Below are positions 1 to 7,082 of a DNA stretch of 64,000 bases, in pieces. The position numbers were made by a program, and so were the translations under genes. The notes below the pieces were generated by a model. It saw only the letters and a list, made by a program, of their open reading frames with translations. It had not been told where the DNA came from and ran no database searches. The stretch is taken from positions 18,120-82,119 of the forward strand of contig CABZGO010000004.1 in assembly GCA_902525355.1 (NCBI GenBank), read 5' to 3'. This DNA is from an uncultured Pelagibacteraceae bacterium. Lineage in GTDB: Bacteria > Pseudomonadota > Alphaproteobacteria > Pelagibacterales > Pelagibacteraceae. The stretch's first letter is position 1. Each line of letters opens with the position of its first letter.

Positions 1-440
1 GACATAGTAAAATTATAAGTGAATTAAAAAGGTTAAATGTTAATATAAAACTCATTACTGATGGAGATGTATCTGGAGCTTTACTTGTATCTGATAAGAA
101 ATATAATGTTGATATTTTCATGGGTATTGGCGGAGGTCCTGAAGGCGTAATAGTAGCTGCTGCATTAGACTCATTAAATTGTAATTTTCAAGGTAGATTT
201 TTATTTAAAACTGAGAATGACATAAAAAGAGCAAAAGATATGGGTATAAAAGATTTTAATAAAAAATATGAGATTAATGAAATAGTGAGAGGAGAAAGTT
301 TTTTTTGTGCAACAGGCATCACTTCTGGAGAATTAATGAATGGTATAATTAAAGAAGACAATAATTATATAACTGAGACAATTTTTACTTATAAAAAGTC
401 TGACTTAAAAGTTGTAAAAAAAAAGGTTTCACTTACTTGA
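1..440 (+). CDS. glpX: Fructose-1,6-bisphosphatase class II (GlpX), C-terminal part
   Basis: The frame is open from the first bases of the window, so this is the 3' part of a gene that starts outside it; about 145 residues are visible. GlpX hydrolyses fructose-1,6-bisphosphate to fructose-6-phosphate in gluconeogenesis, in the cytoplasm. The visible part holds the family's C-terminal signatures: an ITDGDVSGA segment, then MGIGGGPEGV, then a CATGITSGEL segment near the end. An ATG at 120 is internal to the domain and is not the start. In alphaproteobacteria glpX often follows the homoserine dehydrogenase gene; here hom lies 10 kb away. It is followed after 35 bp by tRNA-Glu. Family assignment is firm; only the start is unseen. 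Confidence 0.93.
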   Translation, partial: HSKIISELKRLNVNIKLITDGDVSGALLVSDKKYNVDIFMGIGGGPEGVIVAAALDSLNCNFQGRFLFKTENDIKRAKDMGIKDFNKKYEINEIVRGESFFCATGITSGELMNGIIKEDNNYITETIFTYKKSDLKVVKKKVSLT

Positions 441-475
441 TTAATTGAAAAAATTACAATAAAAGATCCATCATT

Positions 476-550
476 GGTCCCTTCGTCTATCGGTTAGGAC
501 ACATGGTTTTCATCCATGAAAGAGGGGTTCGATTCCCCTAGGGACCGCCA
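476..550 (+). tRNA. tRNA-Glu (anticodon TTC)
   Basis: A complete 75-nt cloverleaf can be drawn. The acceptor arm pairs GGTCCCT with AGGGACC, the anticodon stem pairs CATGG with CCATG around a loop holding TTC, and the T arm contains GGGGTTCGATTCCCC. The discriminator base is G and the 3' CCA is encoded at 548-550. The CCA directly abuts the end of the convergent bamE gene, leaving no spacer. Confidence 0.97.
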
Positions 551-1003
551 TTATTTTTTTCTTCTAGTTGGTGCGTTAATTTTGTTTCTTAATGTTGACA
601 ACAGATTATAAACAAAATTATCTTGTGCAAATTTTTTCTCTGTTTTTTTCTCTGCAATCTTAATATCATTCATATCGTTTAGATCTAGTAATGTCTTATT
701 TTTAACTAAACCCATATTGTTAAATTCAATAATTAATATGTTATTTCTTGAAATATTTTTTTTACCTAACTTAAATAGTGATTGATTAGTTTTTTTTCTC
801 TCAAAGTAAAGCCAAGAATCATTAAAAGTGCTCTTAGATGATGGTGGACCTATTGTTTTTCTTACATCATTTTTGTTGCTTTTATTAAGTTTAATTTTAT
901 CAAGTTTAGTGTCTATAAATCTAAATCCATGAAGATTTGAAACTTTATTTATAGAGCAATTAAGTGTAAAAAAAAATAAAATAAGAAGAAATAAATTTCT
1001 CAT
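551..1003 (-). CDS. bamE: BamE/SmpA-like outer membrane assembly lipoprotein
   Basis: This 150-residue protein starts with a short hydrophobic signal (residues 4-14) ending at Cys16, consistent with a lipoprotein, although Asn at -1 is an imperfect lipobox. The next region fits the SmpA/OmlA fold: a GPPSSKSTF turn followed by the WLYFERK strand, typical of BamE, a helper of the beta-barrel assembly machinery at the inner face of the outer membrane. The C-terminal Lys/Glu-rich extension is lineage-type and poorly conserved. Its start codon abuts that of the divergent gene at 1004, so its control region must lie inside that neighbour. Placement next to the ubiquinol-cytochrome c chaperone gene matches the usual alphaproteobacterial order and supports the call. 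Confidence 0.82.
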   Translation of the reverse strand: MRNLFLLILFFFTLNCSINKVSNLHGFRFIDTKLDKIKLNKSNKNDVRKTIGPPSSKSTFNDSWLYFERKKTNQSLFKLGKKNISRNNILIIEFNNMGLVKNKTLLDLNDMNDIKIAEKKTEKKFAQDNFVYNLLSTLRNKINAPTRRKK

Positions 1004-1477
1004 ATGAGTAACAATTATATAAATATTTACAATAATTTAGTGAGATTAACTAGAAATAAAAATCTTTATAGAACTTTAAAAAATAACGATACATTTTCTG
1101 ATAGACTTATAATTCTTTTATTTCACTTTGCCTTTTTTCTAAAAGTTTACAAAGAAGAAGTTTCTAAAAAGGAGGCACAAGATATTTTTGATTTTGTAAT
1201 CAGACAAATAGAACTCTCTATAAGAGAGATTGGTTATGGAGATGTTTCTGTAAACAAAAAGATGAAAGATTACGTAAATCTACTTTTTTCCATTATAGAA
1301 ATTGTAGACACTTGGGAGACACTTCAAAATGCGAAAAAAATATCTTTAATTGCTGATTATATAAATATAGATATACATAATGATTTATTTGTTAAGTATT
1401 TTGATAGATTTGGTGAATTTCTCGCAAAAAACTCTTTAAAAATCTTCACAAAAGATATATTAGAATTTAAATTTTAA
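1004..1477 (+). CDS. Ubiquinol-cytochrome c chaperone family protein (CBP3-like)
   Basis: A 157-residue all-helical protein without signal peptide. The central region with [11 protein letters not shown], then [12 protein letters not shown] and the [18 protein letters not shown] stretch matches the Ubiq_cyt_C_chap family, related to yeast Cbp3, which helps cytochrome b / bc1 complex assembly. In many alphaproteobacteria this gene lies between bamE and a DUF177 (YceD) gene followed by rpmF; here rpmF comes directly after (2 bp gap) and no DUF177 gene is present. Start chosen at 1004 because no other upstream in-frame start exists without entering bamE. Exact biochemical role in bacteria is inferred from the family. 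Confidence 0.8.
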   Translation: MSNNYINIYNNLVRLTRNKNLYRTLKNNDTFSDRLIILLFHFAFFLKVYKEEVSKKEAQDIFDFVIRQIELSIREIGYGDVSVNKKMKDYVNLLFSIIEIVDTWETLQNAKKISLIADYINIDIHNDLFVKYFDRFGEFLAKNSLKIFTKDILEFKF

Positions 1478-1479
1478 TT

Positions 1480-1659
1480 ATGGCTGTACCAAAACGAAAA
1501 ACATCGAAATCTAGAGCGGGCAAAAGACGTTCACATATGAAGTTTTCTTCAAAAAATATAATAGAGGATAAAAAATCCGGTGAATACAGATTATCTCATC
1601 ATTTAGATTTAAAAACAGGTTTATACAAAGGTAGACAAATTTTAGACAAAAAAGATTAG
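1480..1659 (+). CDS. rpmF: 50S ribosomal protein L32
   Basis: A 59-codon gene. Translation starts [19 protein letters not shown], the diagnostic L32 N terminus, and ends with the [14 protein letters not shown] segment usual for alphaproteobacterial L32. It lacks the zinc-binding cysteines, so it is the zinc-free (C-minus) type. It sits 2 bp after the chaperone gene and 5 bp before plsX; the rpmF-plsX coupling of ribosome and lipid genes is widespread in bacteria. L32 binds 23S rRNA near the peptidyl transferase centre and exit tunnel region of the 50S subunit. Confidence 0.96.
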   Translation: MAVPKRKTSKSRAGKRRSHMKFSSKNIIEDKKSGEYRLSHHLDLKTGLYKGRQILDKKD

Positions 1660-1664
1660 ATATT

Positions 1665-2672
1665 ATGAACAACCCATTAATTATTGCTGTTGACGCAATG
1701 GGTGGTGACGATTCTCCCAATAAAGTAATTGAAGGTATAAATATCCATTCAAGGAAATCTCCGAATATAATTTACAAAATTTTTGGTAACAAAAATTTAA
1801 TAGATCCAATTATCAAGAAAAATAATATTTCAGCAGAGAGATATCATGTTATTCATACAGATAAAATTGTTGAAGGGAAAGACACAGCTCTAAGTGCAGC
1901 AAAAAAAGGTAAAGACACAAGCTTATGGCTCGCCATTGACTCATTAAAAAATAACGAAGCTCATGCAATAGTATCTGCAGGTAATACTGGTGCACTTTTC
2001 CTAATATCAAAATTAAATTTAAAAATGATAGAAAATATTGACAAACCTGCTTTATCTGCATTATGGCCAAGCAAAAAAGGAATGAGTGTAGTTTTAGATT
2101 TAGGTGCAAATATAGAATGCAGTTCAAAAAATTTAATTGATTTTTCAATAATGGGAGGAGCATTACATAAAGTTTTATTTAATAAGGAGAAACCAAGAGT
2201 TGCCTTATTAAACATAGGTTCGGAAGAGTTAAAAGGTAATGCAGTTATAAAAGATACATATCAACAACTAACAGACAATAAAAATTCTTTATTTGATTTT
2301 GTTGGATATATAGAAGGTAACAATATTATGGATGGTGAAGTTAATGTTATTGTTGCTGACGGTTTTACAGGTAATATAGCTCTAAAAACTGCTGAAGGCA
2401 CTTCAAATTTTATAATAAGTGAATTAAGAAATGCTTTAACATCAAATATAATTGGTAAAATTTCATCTACGATCAATTATAAAAATTTAAAAGAATTTAA
2501 AAATAAACTTGATCCAAGACTTTACAACGGAGCTATCTTATTAGGTTTAGATAAACCTGTTATTAAAAGCCATGGCTCAACTGATTCTATAGGATTTGCT
2601 AATTCTTTAAAGGTCTGTGAACAAACAATAAGAGGAAATCTAATAGAGCAAATTAAAATTAATATAAATTAA
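1665..2672 (+). CDS. plsX: Phosphate acyltransferase PlsX
   Basis: A 335-residue protein with the N-terminal IIAVDAMGGDDSP signature, a SAGNTGALF segment near residue 105 and a C-terminal KSHGSTDSIGFANSL motif, all typical of PlsX. The enzyme converts acyl-ACP to acyl-phosphate, which PlsY (encoded at 56127) then transfers to glycerol-3-phosphate. It is a peripheral membrane enzyme of phospholipid synthesis. The common next gene fabH is absent: the stop codon is followed immediately by the ATG of ihfA with no gap. Length is normal for the family. Confidence 0.95.
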   Translation: MNNPLIIAVDAMGGDDSPNKVIEGINIHSRKSPNIIYKIFGNKNLIDPIIKKNNISAERYHVIHTDKIVEGKDTALSAAKKGKDTSLWLAIDSLKNNEAHAIVSAGNTGALFLISKLNLKMIENIDKPALSALWPSKKGMSVVLDLGANIECSSKNLIDFSIMGGALHKVLFNKEKPRVALLNIGSEELKGNAVIKDTYQQLTDNKNSLFDFVGYIEGNNIMDGEVNVIVADGFTGNIALKTAEGTSNFIISELRNALTSNIIGKISSTINYKNLKEFKNKLDPRLYNGAILLGLDKPVIKSHGSTDSIGFANSLKVCEQTIRGNLIEQIKININ

Positions 2673-2969
2673 ATGAAAAGAACAAATTTAACAAAAAAAG
2701 ATATAATTAATTCTATCTATATGCAAATTGGATTTTCTAAAGTTATAAGTGAAACTTTATTTTCTGATATTTTTGAGATTATTTTACAGAACATCATAAA
2801 ACATAAAAAAGTAAAAATTTCAAAATTTGGAACTTTTGAGTTAAGAGCTAAAAAACAGAGAATTGGAAGAAATCCAAAAACAAAACAAGAAAAAATTATT
2901 TCGGAGAGAAATGTAATTTTATTTAAAGCATCAAAAGAATTTAAAAAGTTAATTAATAGAGATGAATAA
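2673..2969 (+). CDS. ihfA: Integration host factor alpha subunit
   Basis: A 98-residue HU/IHF family protein. It opens with NLTKKDIINSIYMQIGFSK, the dimerisation helices, and holds KVKISKFGTFELRAKKQR followed by GRNPKTKQE, the beta-arm tip whose Pro intercalates DNA. Position between plsX and a MerR gene is the conserved place of ihfA rather than hupB. It bends DNA at specific sites for transcription, replication and site-specific recombination. Starts directly after plsX and overlaps the next gene by 8 bp, so translation is probably coupled. Confidence 0.9.
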   Translation: MKRTNLTKKDIINSIYMQIGFSKVISETLFSDIFEIILQNIIKHKKVKISKFGTFELRAKKQRIGRNPKTKQEKIISERNVILFKASKEFKKLINRDE

Positions 2970-3342
2970 TATTAAAGTTGATAGTAAATACAAAACTATT
3001 GGACAAGTTGCCAAAATACTGAATTTAATAAATAAAAAAAATGGATCTTTATCAACTCATACGATCAGATTTTGGGAGAAAGAATTTGAGCAGATAAAAC
3101 CATCAATCTTTTATGGTAAAAGAAGATATTATGATGAAAAAACAATAAATATTCTAAAAAAAATAAAATACTTACTAAAAGATAAAGGCATGACAATAAA
3201 TGGAGTCAAAAAGTCTTTAAATTCTGACATTTCTGATATTGACGTATTGTATAATAACACTATAAAACAAAAAAATATTATTAAATCAAAGATACGCAAT
3301 ATAAAAAATATTTTAACTGAAATAAAAAAAAAAAATGGCTAA
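2962..3342 (+). CDS. MerR family transcriptional regulator
   Basis: A 126-residue protein whose first 80 residues form a MerR winged helix-turn-helix: KTIGQVAKILNL, then THTIRFWEKEF, then GKRRYYDEKTINILKKI. There are no cysteines for metal sensing and no long effector domain, only a short Lys-rich helical tail. This short MerR directly after ihfA is conserved across alphaproteobacteria; its ligand and targets are not known to me. Overlaps ihfA by 8 bp and rpmG by 8 bp. Confidence 0.85.
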   Translation: MNNIKVDSKYKTIGQVAKILNLINKKNGSLSTHTIRFWEKEFEQIKPSIFYGKRRYYDEKTINILKKIKYLLKDKGMTINGVKKSLNSDISDIDVLYNNTIKQKNIIKSKIRNIKNILTEIKKKNG

Positions 3343-3526
3343 GAAAACGCATGTAAAAGTTAGACTTGTCCCTGAAGCTAAACCTGATAGTCCTTTTTTT
3401 TATTATGTTAAAAAACCGGCAGGAGGCGAAAAAGCTAAAGTCAAGTTAAAGGCTAAAAAGTATAATCCTGCTACAAGAAAACATGAAGTTTTTGTAGAAA
3501 AGAAACTGCCACCACACAGTAAATAA
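3335..3526 (+). CDS. rpmG: 50S ribosomal protein L33
   Basis: A 63-residue basic protein beginning MAKKTHVKVRLVPEA and ending FVEKKLPPHSK. The LKAKKYNPATRKHEVF core is the L33 signature, and the missing Cys pairs make it the zinc-free type. It is somewhat longer than E. coli L33 (55) through a loop near residues 19-35, as in other alphaproteobacteria. Its ATG lies inside the last codons of the MerR gene (8 bp overlap). Confidence 0.92.
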   Translation: MAKKTHVKVRLVPEAKPDSPFFYYVKKPAGGEKAKVKLKAKKYNPATRKHEVFVEKKLPPHSK

Positions 3527-3527
3527 T

Positions 3528-3821
3528 TTATTTCTTTTTCTTAAAATTCCTTCGTTCGAAGTCTATATATGCGTAAATCATATTTTTCCAAATTTTGTTT
3601 GTGATTTTTGGATCAATATTATTCTTTATTGATTTTTTTTTAATATTTCTCAAAATTAAGTCAATTCTTTTTTGATCTACTATTTGATTTTTTCTTTCCT
3701 TAAGTGCTAGAACTTTTTTAACAAGGTTAGTTCTTTTCTTGATTATTTTAATTAAATAATCATCTAATTTATCCAATTCTTTTCTTATTTTCCTGAGTTT
3801 TTCTTTTTTTAATGGCGACAT
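3528..3821 (-). CDS. aroQ: Chorismate mutase, AroQ type
   Basis: A 97-residue all-helical protein matching the AroQ (type II) chorismate mutase domain: IRKELDKLDDYLIKIIKKR at the N terminus provides the first catalytic Arg, followed by a central VLALKERKNQIVDQKR helix, and WKNMIYAYIDFER at the C terminus. It would convert chorismate to prephenate for Phe/Tyr synthesis as a stand-alone, non-fused enzyme in the cytoplasm. Convergent with rpmG (1 bp gap) and divergent from ctaA across a 43 bp region that contains an 8-bp inverted repeat. Confidence 0.85.
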   Translation of the reverse strand: MSPLKKEKLRKIRKELDKLDDYLIKIIKKRTNLVKKVLALKERKNQIVDQKRIDLILRNIKKKSIKNNIDPKITNKIWKNMIYAYIDFERRNFKKKK

Positions 3822-3829
3822 TTATATAT

Positions 3830-3862
3830 TTGGATAATTAAAAAATTATTATATTTATCCAA
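3830..3862. promoter_or_regulatory. Inverted repeat in the aroQ/ctaA divergent promoter region
   Basis: Arms TTGGATAA (3830-3837) and TTATCCAA (3855-3862) are perfect 8-bp inverted repeats separated by a 17-bp AT-only spacer. They fill almost the whole 43-bp gap between two divergent start codons. This could be a dimeric operator or symmetric promoter elements; no regulator is identified. Confidence 0.4.
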
Positions 3863-3864
3863 CT

Positions 3865-4896
3865 ATGTATAGCGAAAATCTTAAAGTTAATAATCAAATA
3901 TCAATATGGCTAATAAGTATGTTTTGGATTATTTCTGCTATGATTGTTGTTGGAGGTTTAACAAGATTAACTGACTCTGGTTTATCTATCACTCAATGGC
4001 AATTATTCTCAGGTTTTTTACCACCACTTAATGATCCTGAATGGATTATGTATTTTGATTTATACAAAGAAATACCTGAATTTAAATTACAAAATTATGA
4101 TATGACCATGCAAGAATTTAAAGTAATCTTTTGGTGGGAATGGGCTCATAGATTTATGGGTAGGTTAATCGGCATAGCTTTTCTAATTCCATTATTATAT
4201 TTCACTATTAGAATTAAATTTAAAAAATTAATAAGTCTTTATTTTATCTTTGCCTTAATATGCTTTCAAGGGTTTATAGGATGGTATATGGTAAGCAGTG
4301 GACTTGTTGATAGGGTGGATGTTAGTCATTTTAGATTATCAGTTCATTTATTAGTAGCTTTTATTATCTTGTCCTTAATCTTTTGGAATTATTTAAAAAT
4401 TAAAATTAAAAACAACGTTCAAAATACTATCAATATAATATATCCGTTATTTTTTCTTTTTTTGGTCTTTCTGCAGATTTCAATTGGCGCTTTTGTTTCA
4501 GGGATGGATGCAGGAAAAATTTATAATTCCTGGCCATTAATGGGTAATTCAATTTTTCCAGATGACAACTCTGTTTCTAATCTTTTTAAATTGTCTGCTT
4601 TTAGCGATCCTTCTTTAGTACAATTTATTCACAGAAAATTAGCCTATATAATAGGATTTTTTTATCTATATATATTATTTAATATTTATAAAAATAAAAA
4701 AAGCGATTTATATATATCAATTAATATTTTAGGTTTTTTTATAATTTTACAAATTATTTTGGGAATATTTACTTTATTATATGGTGCACAGATACTGATT
4801 GCATCTATGCACCAAATTAGTTCTATTTTTTTGGTTACGTCTTGTATCTATTTTTTATTTCTAAACACAAAATCTAACTTACAGCTTTCAAGCTAG
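3865..4896 (+). CDS. ctaA: Heme A synthase (COX15/CtaA family)
   Basis: A 343-residue polytopic membrane protein with about eight transmembrane segments. Conserved histidines occur in HRFMGRLIG, the SHFRLSVHL segment, FIHRKLAYIIG and MHQISSIFLV, the expected haem-ligand positions of the family. The N terminus has the VVGGLTRLTDSGLSITQW signature. It oxidises haem O to haem A for aa3-type cytochrome oxidase. Length fits the alphaproteobacterial type 2 enzyme. The 3' end overlaps the convergent metY-like gene by 23 bp. Confidence 0.93.
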   Translation: MYSENLKVNNQISIWLISMFWIISAMIVVGGLTRLTDSGLSITQWQLFSGFLPPLNDPEWIMYFDLYKEIPEFKLQNYDMTMQEFKVIFWWEWAHRFMGRLIGIAFLIPLLYFTIRIKFKKLISLYFIFALICFQGFIGWYMVSSGLVDRVDVSHFRLSVHLLVAFIILSLIFWNYLKIKIKNNVQNTINIIYPLFFLFLVFLQISIGAFVSGMDAGKIYNSWPLMGNSIFPDDNSVSNLFKLSAFSDPSLVQFIHRKLAYIIGFFYLYILFNIYKNKKSDLYISINILGFFIILQIILGIFTLLYGAQILIASMHQISSIFLVTSCIYFLFLNTKSNLQLSS

Positions 4897-6199
4897 GTTT
4901 TCCGGACGCACCTAAAGCTTGATCAAGATCAGCTATAATGTCATCTGGATGCTCTATACCTATTGATAGTCTGACATATCCTGGTGTAACACCAGCAGCT
5001 AATAGCTCTTCTTCAGTTAATTGGCTGTGAGTTGTTGTTGCTGGATGAATTGCTAAACTTCTTGCATCTCCAATATTTGCTACATGGTAAAACATTTTTA
5101 ATGATTCAATAAATTTTTTACCTGCCTCAACCCCTCCTTTAACCTCAATACCTACTAATGCTCCATTTCCTCCTTTAAGGTATTTTTTAGATCTTTCACC
5201 AACTTCTCCCTCATGAAGACTAGGGTAGATAACTCTTTCAACATTTTTATGTTTTTTCAAAAAATCAACTGCTTTTTGAGCATTAGAACAATGTTGTTTC
5301 ATTCTTAAAGGAACAGTTTCAAGACCTTGTATTATTCCCCATGCGTTATCTGGCGCTAATGGAGCACCTAGATCTCTTAATAGACACACACGAGCTCTAA
5401 CTACAAAAGAAACATTTGCTCCAGTTAATTGTGGAACAACCTGACCCCACACAGCGCCACCATAACTAGCGTCTGGCTCGTTAAATAAAGGTTGTCTTTT
5501 TGGATCTTTAGTCCAATCGAAATTACCTCCATCTACAACGCAACCTCCAATAACTGTGCCATGTCCTCCAATAAATTTAGTTAGCGAGTGAACAACTACT
5601 GCTGCACCATGTTCAAGTGGTTTGCAGATTACTGGAGAAGCGGTATTATCCATTATTAGTGGTATGCTATACTTTCTACCTATATCTGAAACCTCTTTTA
5701 TCGGAAATACTCTTAAATAAGGATTTGGTAAAGTTTCTGCATAAAAACATCTTGTTTTATCATCAATTAGTTTTTCAAAATTGCTTGGGTCAGATGGATC
5801 TGCATATCTGCACTCAATACCTAGCTTTTTTAGAGTATGAGTAAATAAGTTAACTGTACCACCATACAAATCAGTTGAACTAATAAAGTTATCTCCTGAT
5901 TGACAACAGTTTAAAATTGCAAATGTTGATGCAGCTTGTCCTGATCCTACACTAACACATGCTAAACCACCCTCTAATGCTGCTACTCTTTTTTCTAGTA
6001 CGTCATTTGTTGGGTTCATCATTCTTGTATAAATGTTTCCAAATTCTTTTAGTGCAAATAAATTTGCTGCATGATCTGTGTCATTAAATTGAAATGAAGT
6101 TGTTCTATAAACAGGAACAGCTACTGCTGTAGTTGCAGGATCACTTCTATAATCTCCTCCATGCAACGCTATTGTTTCTGGATTTTTATTTTTGCTCAT
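4874..6199 (-). CDS. O-acetylhomoserine (thiol)-lyase-like PLP enzyme, paralog 2
   Basis: A 441-residue Cys/Met metabolism PLP-dependent enzyme. The VVVHSLTKFIGGHG segment carries the PLP lysine (K208); the YTRMMNPTNDVLEKRVAALE block and the C-terminal HPATTTHSQLTEEE segment are MetY-type. Such enzymes join O-acetylhomoserine with sulfide or methanethiol to give homocysteine or methionine. Compared with its neighbour at 7079 it has MDNTASPVICKP where that protein has VDATYQTPYLCKP, so the two are clearly diverged paralogs. It lies 64 bp after the alpha/beta hydrolase gene. Exact substrate is inferred; a cystathionine gamma-synthase-like role is less likely given its length. Confidence 0.85.
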   Translation of the reverse strand: MSKNKNPETIALHGGDYRSDPATTAVAVPVYRTTSFQFNDTDHAANLFALKEFGNIYTRMMNPTNDVLEKRVAALEGGLACVSVGSGQAASTFAILNCCQSGDNFISSTDLYGGTVNLFTHTLKKLGIECRYADPSDPSNFEKLIDDKTRCFYAETLPNPYLRVFPIKEVSDIGRKYSIPLIMDNTASPVICKPLEHGAAVVVHSLTKFIGGHGTVIGGCVVDGGNFDWTKDPKRQPLFNEPDASYGGAVWGQVVPQLTGANVSFVVRARVCLLRDLGAPLAPDNAWGIIQGLETVPLRMKQHCSNAQKAVDFLKKHKNVERVIYPSLHEGEVGERSKKYLKGGNGALVGIEVKGGVEAGKKFIESLKMFYHVANIGDARSLAIHPATTTHSQLTEEELLAAGVTPGYVRLSIGIEHPDDIIADLDQALGASGKPSLKAVS

Positions 6200-6263
6200 T
6201 TTTTTCCTATATTGTTATTTATTTATATTAAACTAAAATGGAAAAATACAATCAAGCTTTTTT

Positions 6264-7082
6264 TTAACTTGATAATGGGGGGTAATTAGTTGTTATAAAC
6301 TTTTTTAAAACTGTTAAAACTCTATCTGCTTCTTCTAACAACATCATATGTCCACAATTATCTATAATATCAACTTGACTACCATCAATTAAAGAAGCAA
6401 GTTTTTTTCCTTCTTTAACTGGGCACATTTTATCATCAGTTGCTAAAATTGAAAGAGTAGGGCATTTAATCTTTTTAGCTGCCTCAAATCCATTTTTATA
6501 ATTATCACAGGCTCTAAAATCTACACCTAATGTATTCTGTATAGTTCTAGATTTTGCAAGCATTGTTCCCGTATTGATATGATATAGACCAGGAACTGGA
6601 TGACCACCAAAGTGACCTGCTGGACCATGTGCCCAGTCCATCATTAAATCGACTGCTTTTGGATCATTATTTTCTGCAAGTGAAAGTAGTTCAGGATTCA
6701 TTGGTATTGCACCAGCTCCACCCATCAAACTAAGAGTTTTAATTTTATCTGGATATCTTGATGTACATTCTACTGTAACTAAACAACCTTGTGAGTGACC
6801 TACCAAAGAAGCTTCTTTATGACCAACTGCATCAATTACAGATCTTACCCAATCTGCCATCTCTTCAATTGATTTAAGGCTTTTTCCAGATGATAATCCG
6901 TGACCTGGAAGATCAACTGCCAACGCATTATAACCATGAAAAGCAAAGTATCTTGTTTGGAGAACCCAGGTCATATGGGTTAAACCACTTCCGTGAACAA
7001 ATATAATTAGTGGTTTTTTTTTATCAAATGGTCTTCCACCAGTAGAGGCGAAAACCTCATGCCCATTGACTTTGAATTTCAT
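6264..7082 (-). CDS. Alpha/beta hydrolase
   Basis: A 272-residue alpha/beta-hydrolase. The HGSG oxyanion motif lies near residue 30, the nucleophile elbow is GHSQG (Ser near residue 97), the acid is in LATDDKMCP and the catalytic His is in NCGHMMLLEE. There is no signal peptide, so it is cytoplasmic. It starts inside the stop region of the upstream MetY-type gene (4 bp overlap) and is followed by a second one, so it is probably co-transcribed with sulfur amino acid enzymes. It is much shorter than homoserine acetyltransferase MetX and lacks its motifs, so I do not call it metX. The substrate (ester, thioester or lactone) is unknown. Confidence 0.8.
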   Translation of the reverse strand: MKFKVNGHEVFASTGGRPFDKKKPLIIFVHGSGLTHMTWVLQTRYFAFHGYNALAVDLPGHGLSSGKSLKSIEEMADWVRSVIDAVGHKEASLVGHSQGCLVTVECTSRYPDKIKTLSLMGGAGAIPMNPELLSLAENNDPKAVDLMMDWAHGPAGHFGGHPVPGLYHINTGTMLAKSRTIQNTLGVDFRACDNYKNGFEAAKKIKCPTLSILATDDKMCPVKEGKKLASLIDGSQVDIIDNCGHMMLLEEADRVLTVLKKFITTNYPPLSS

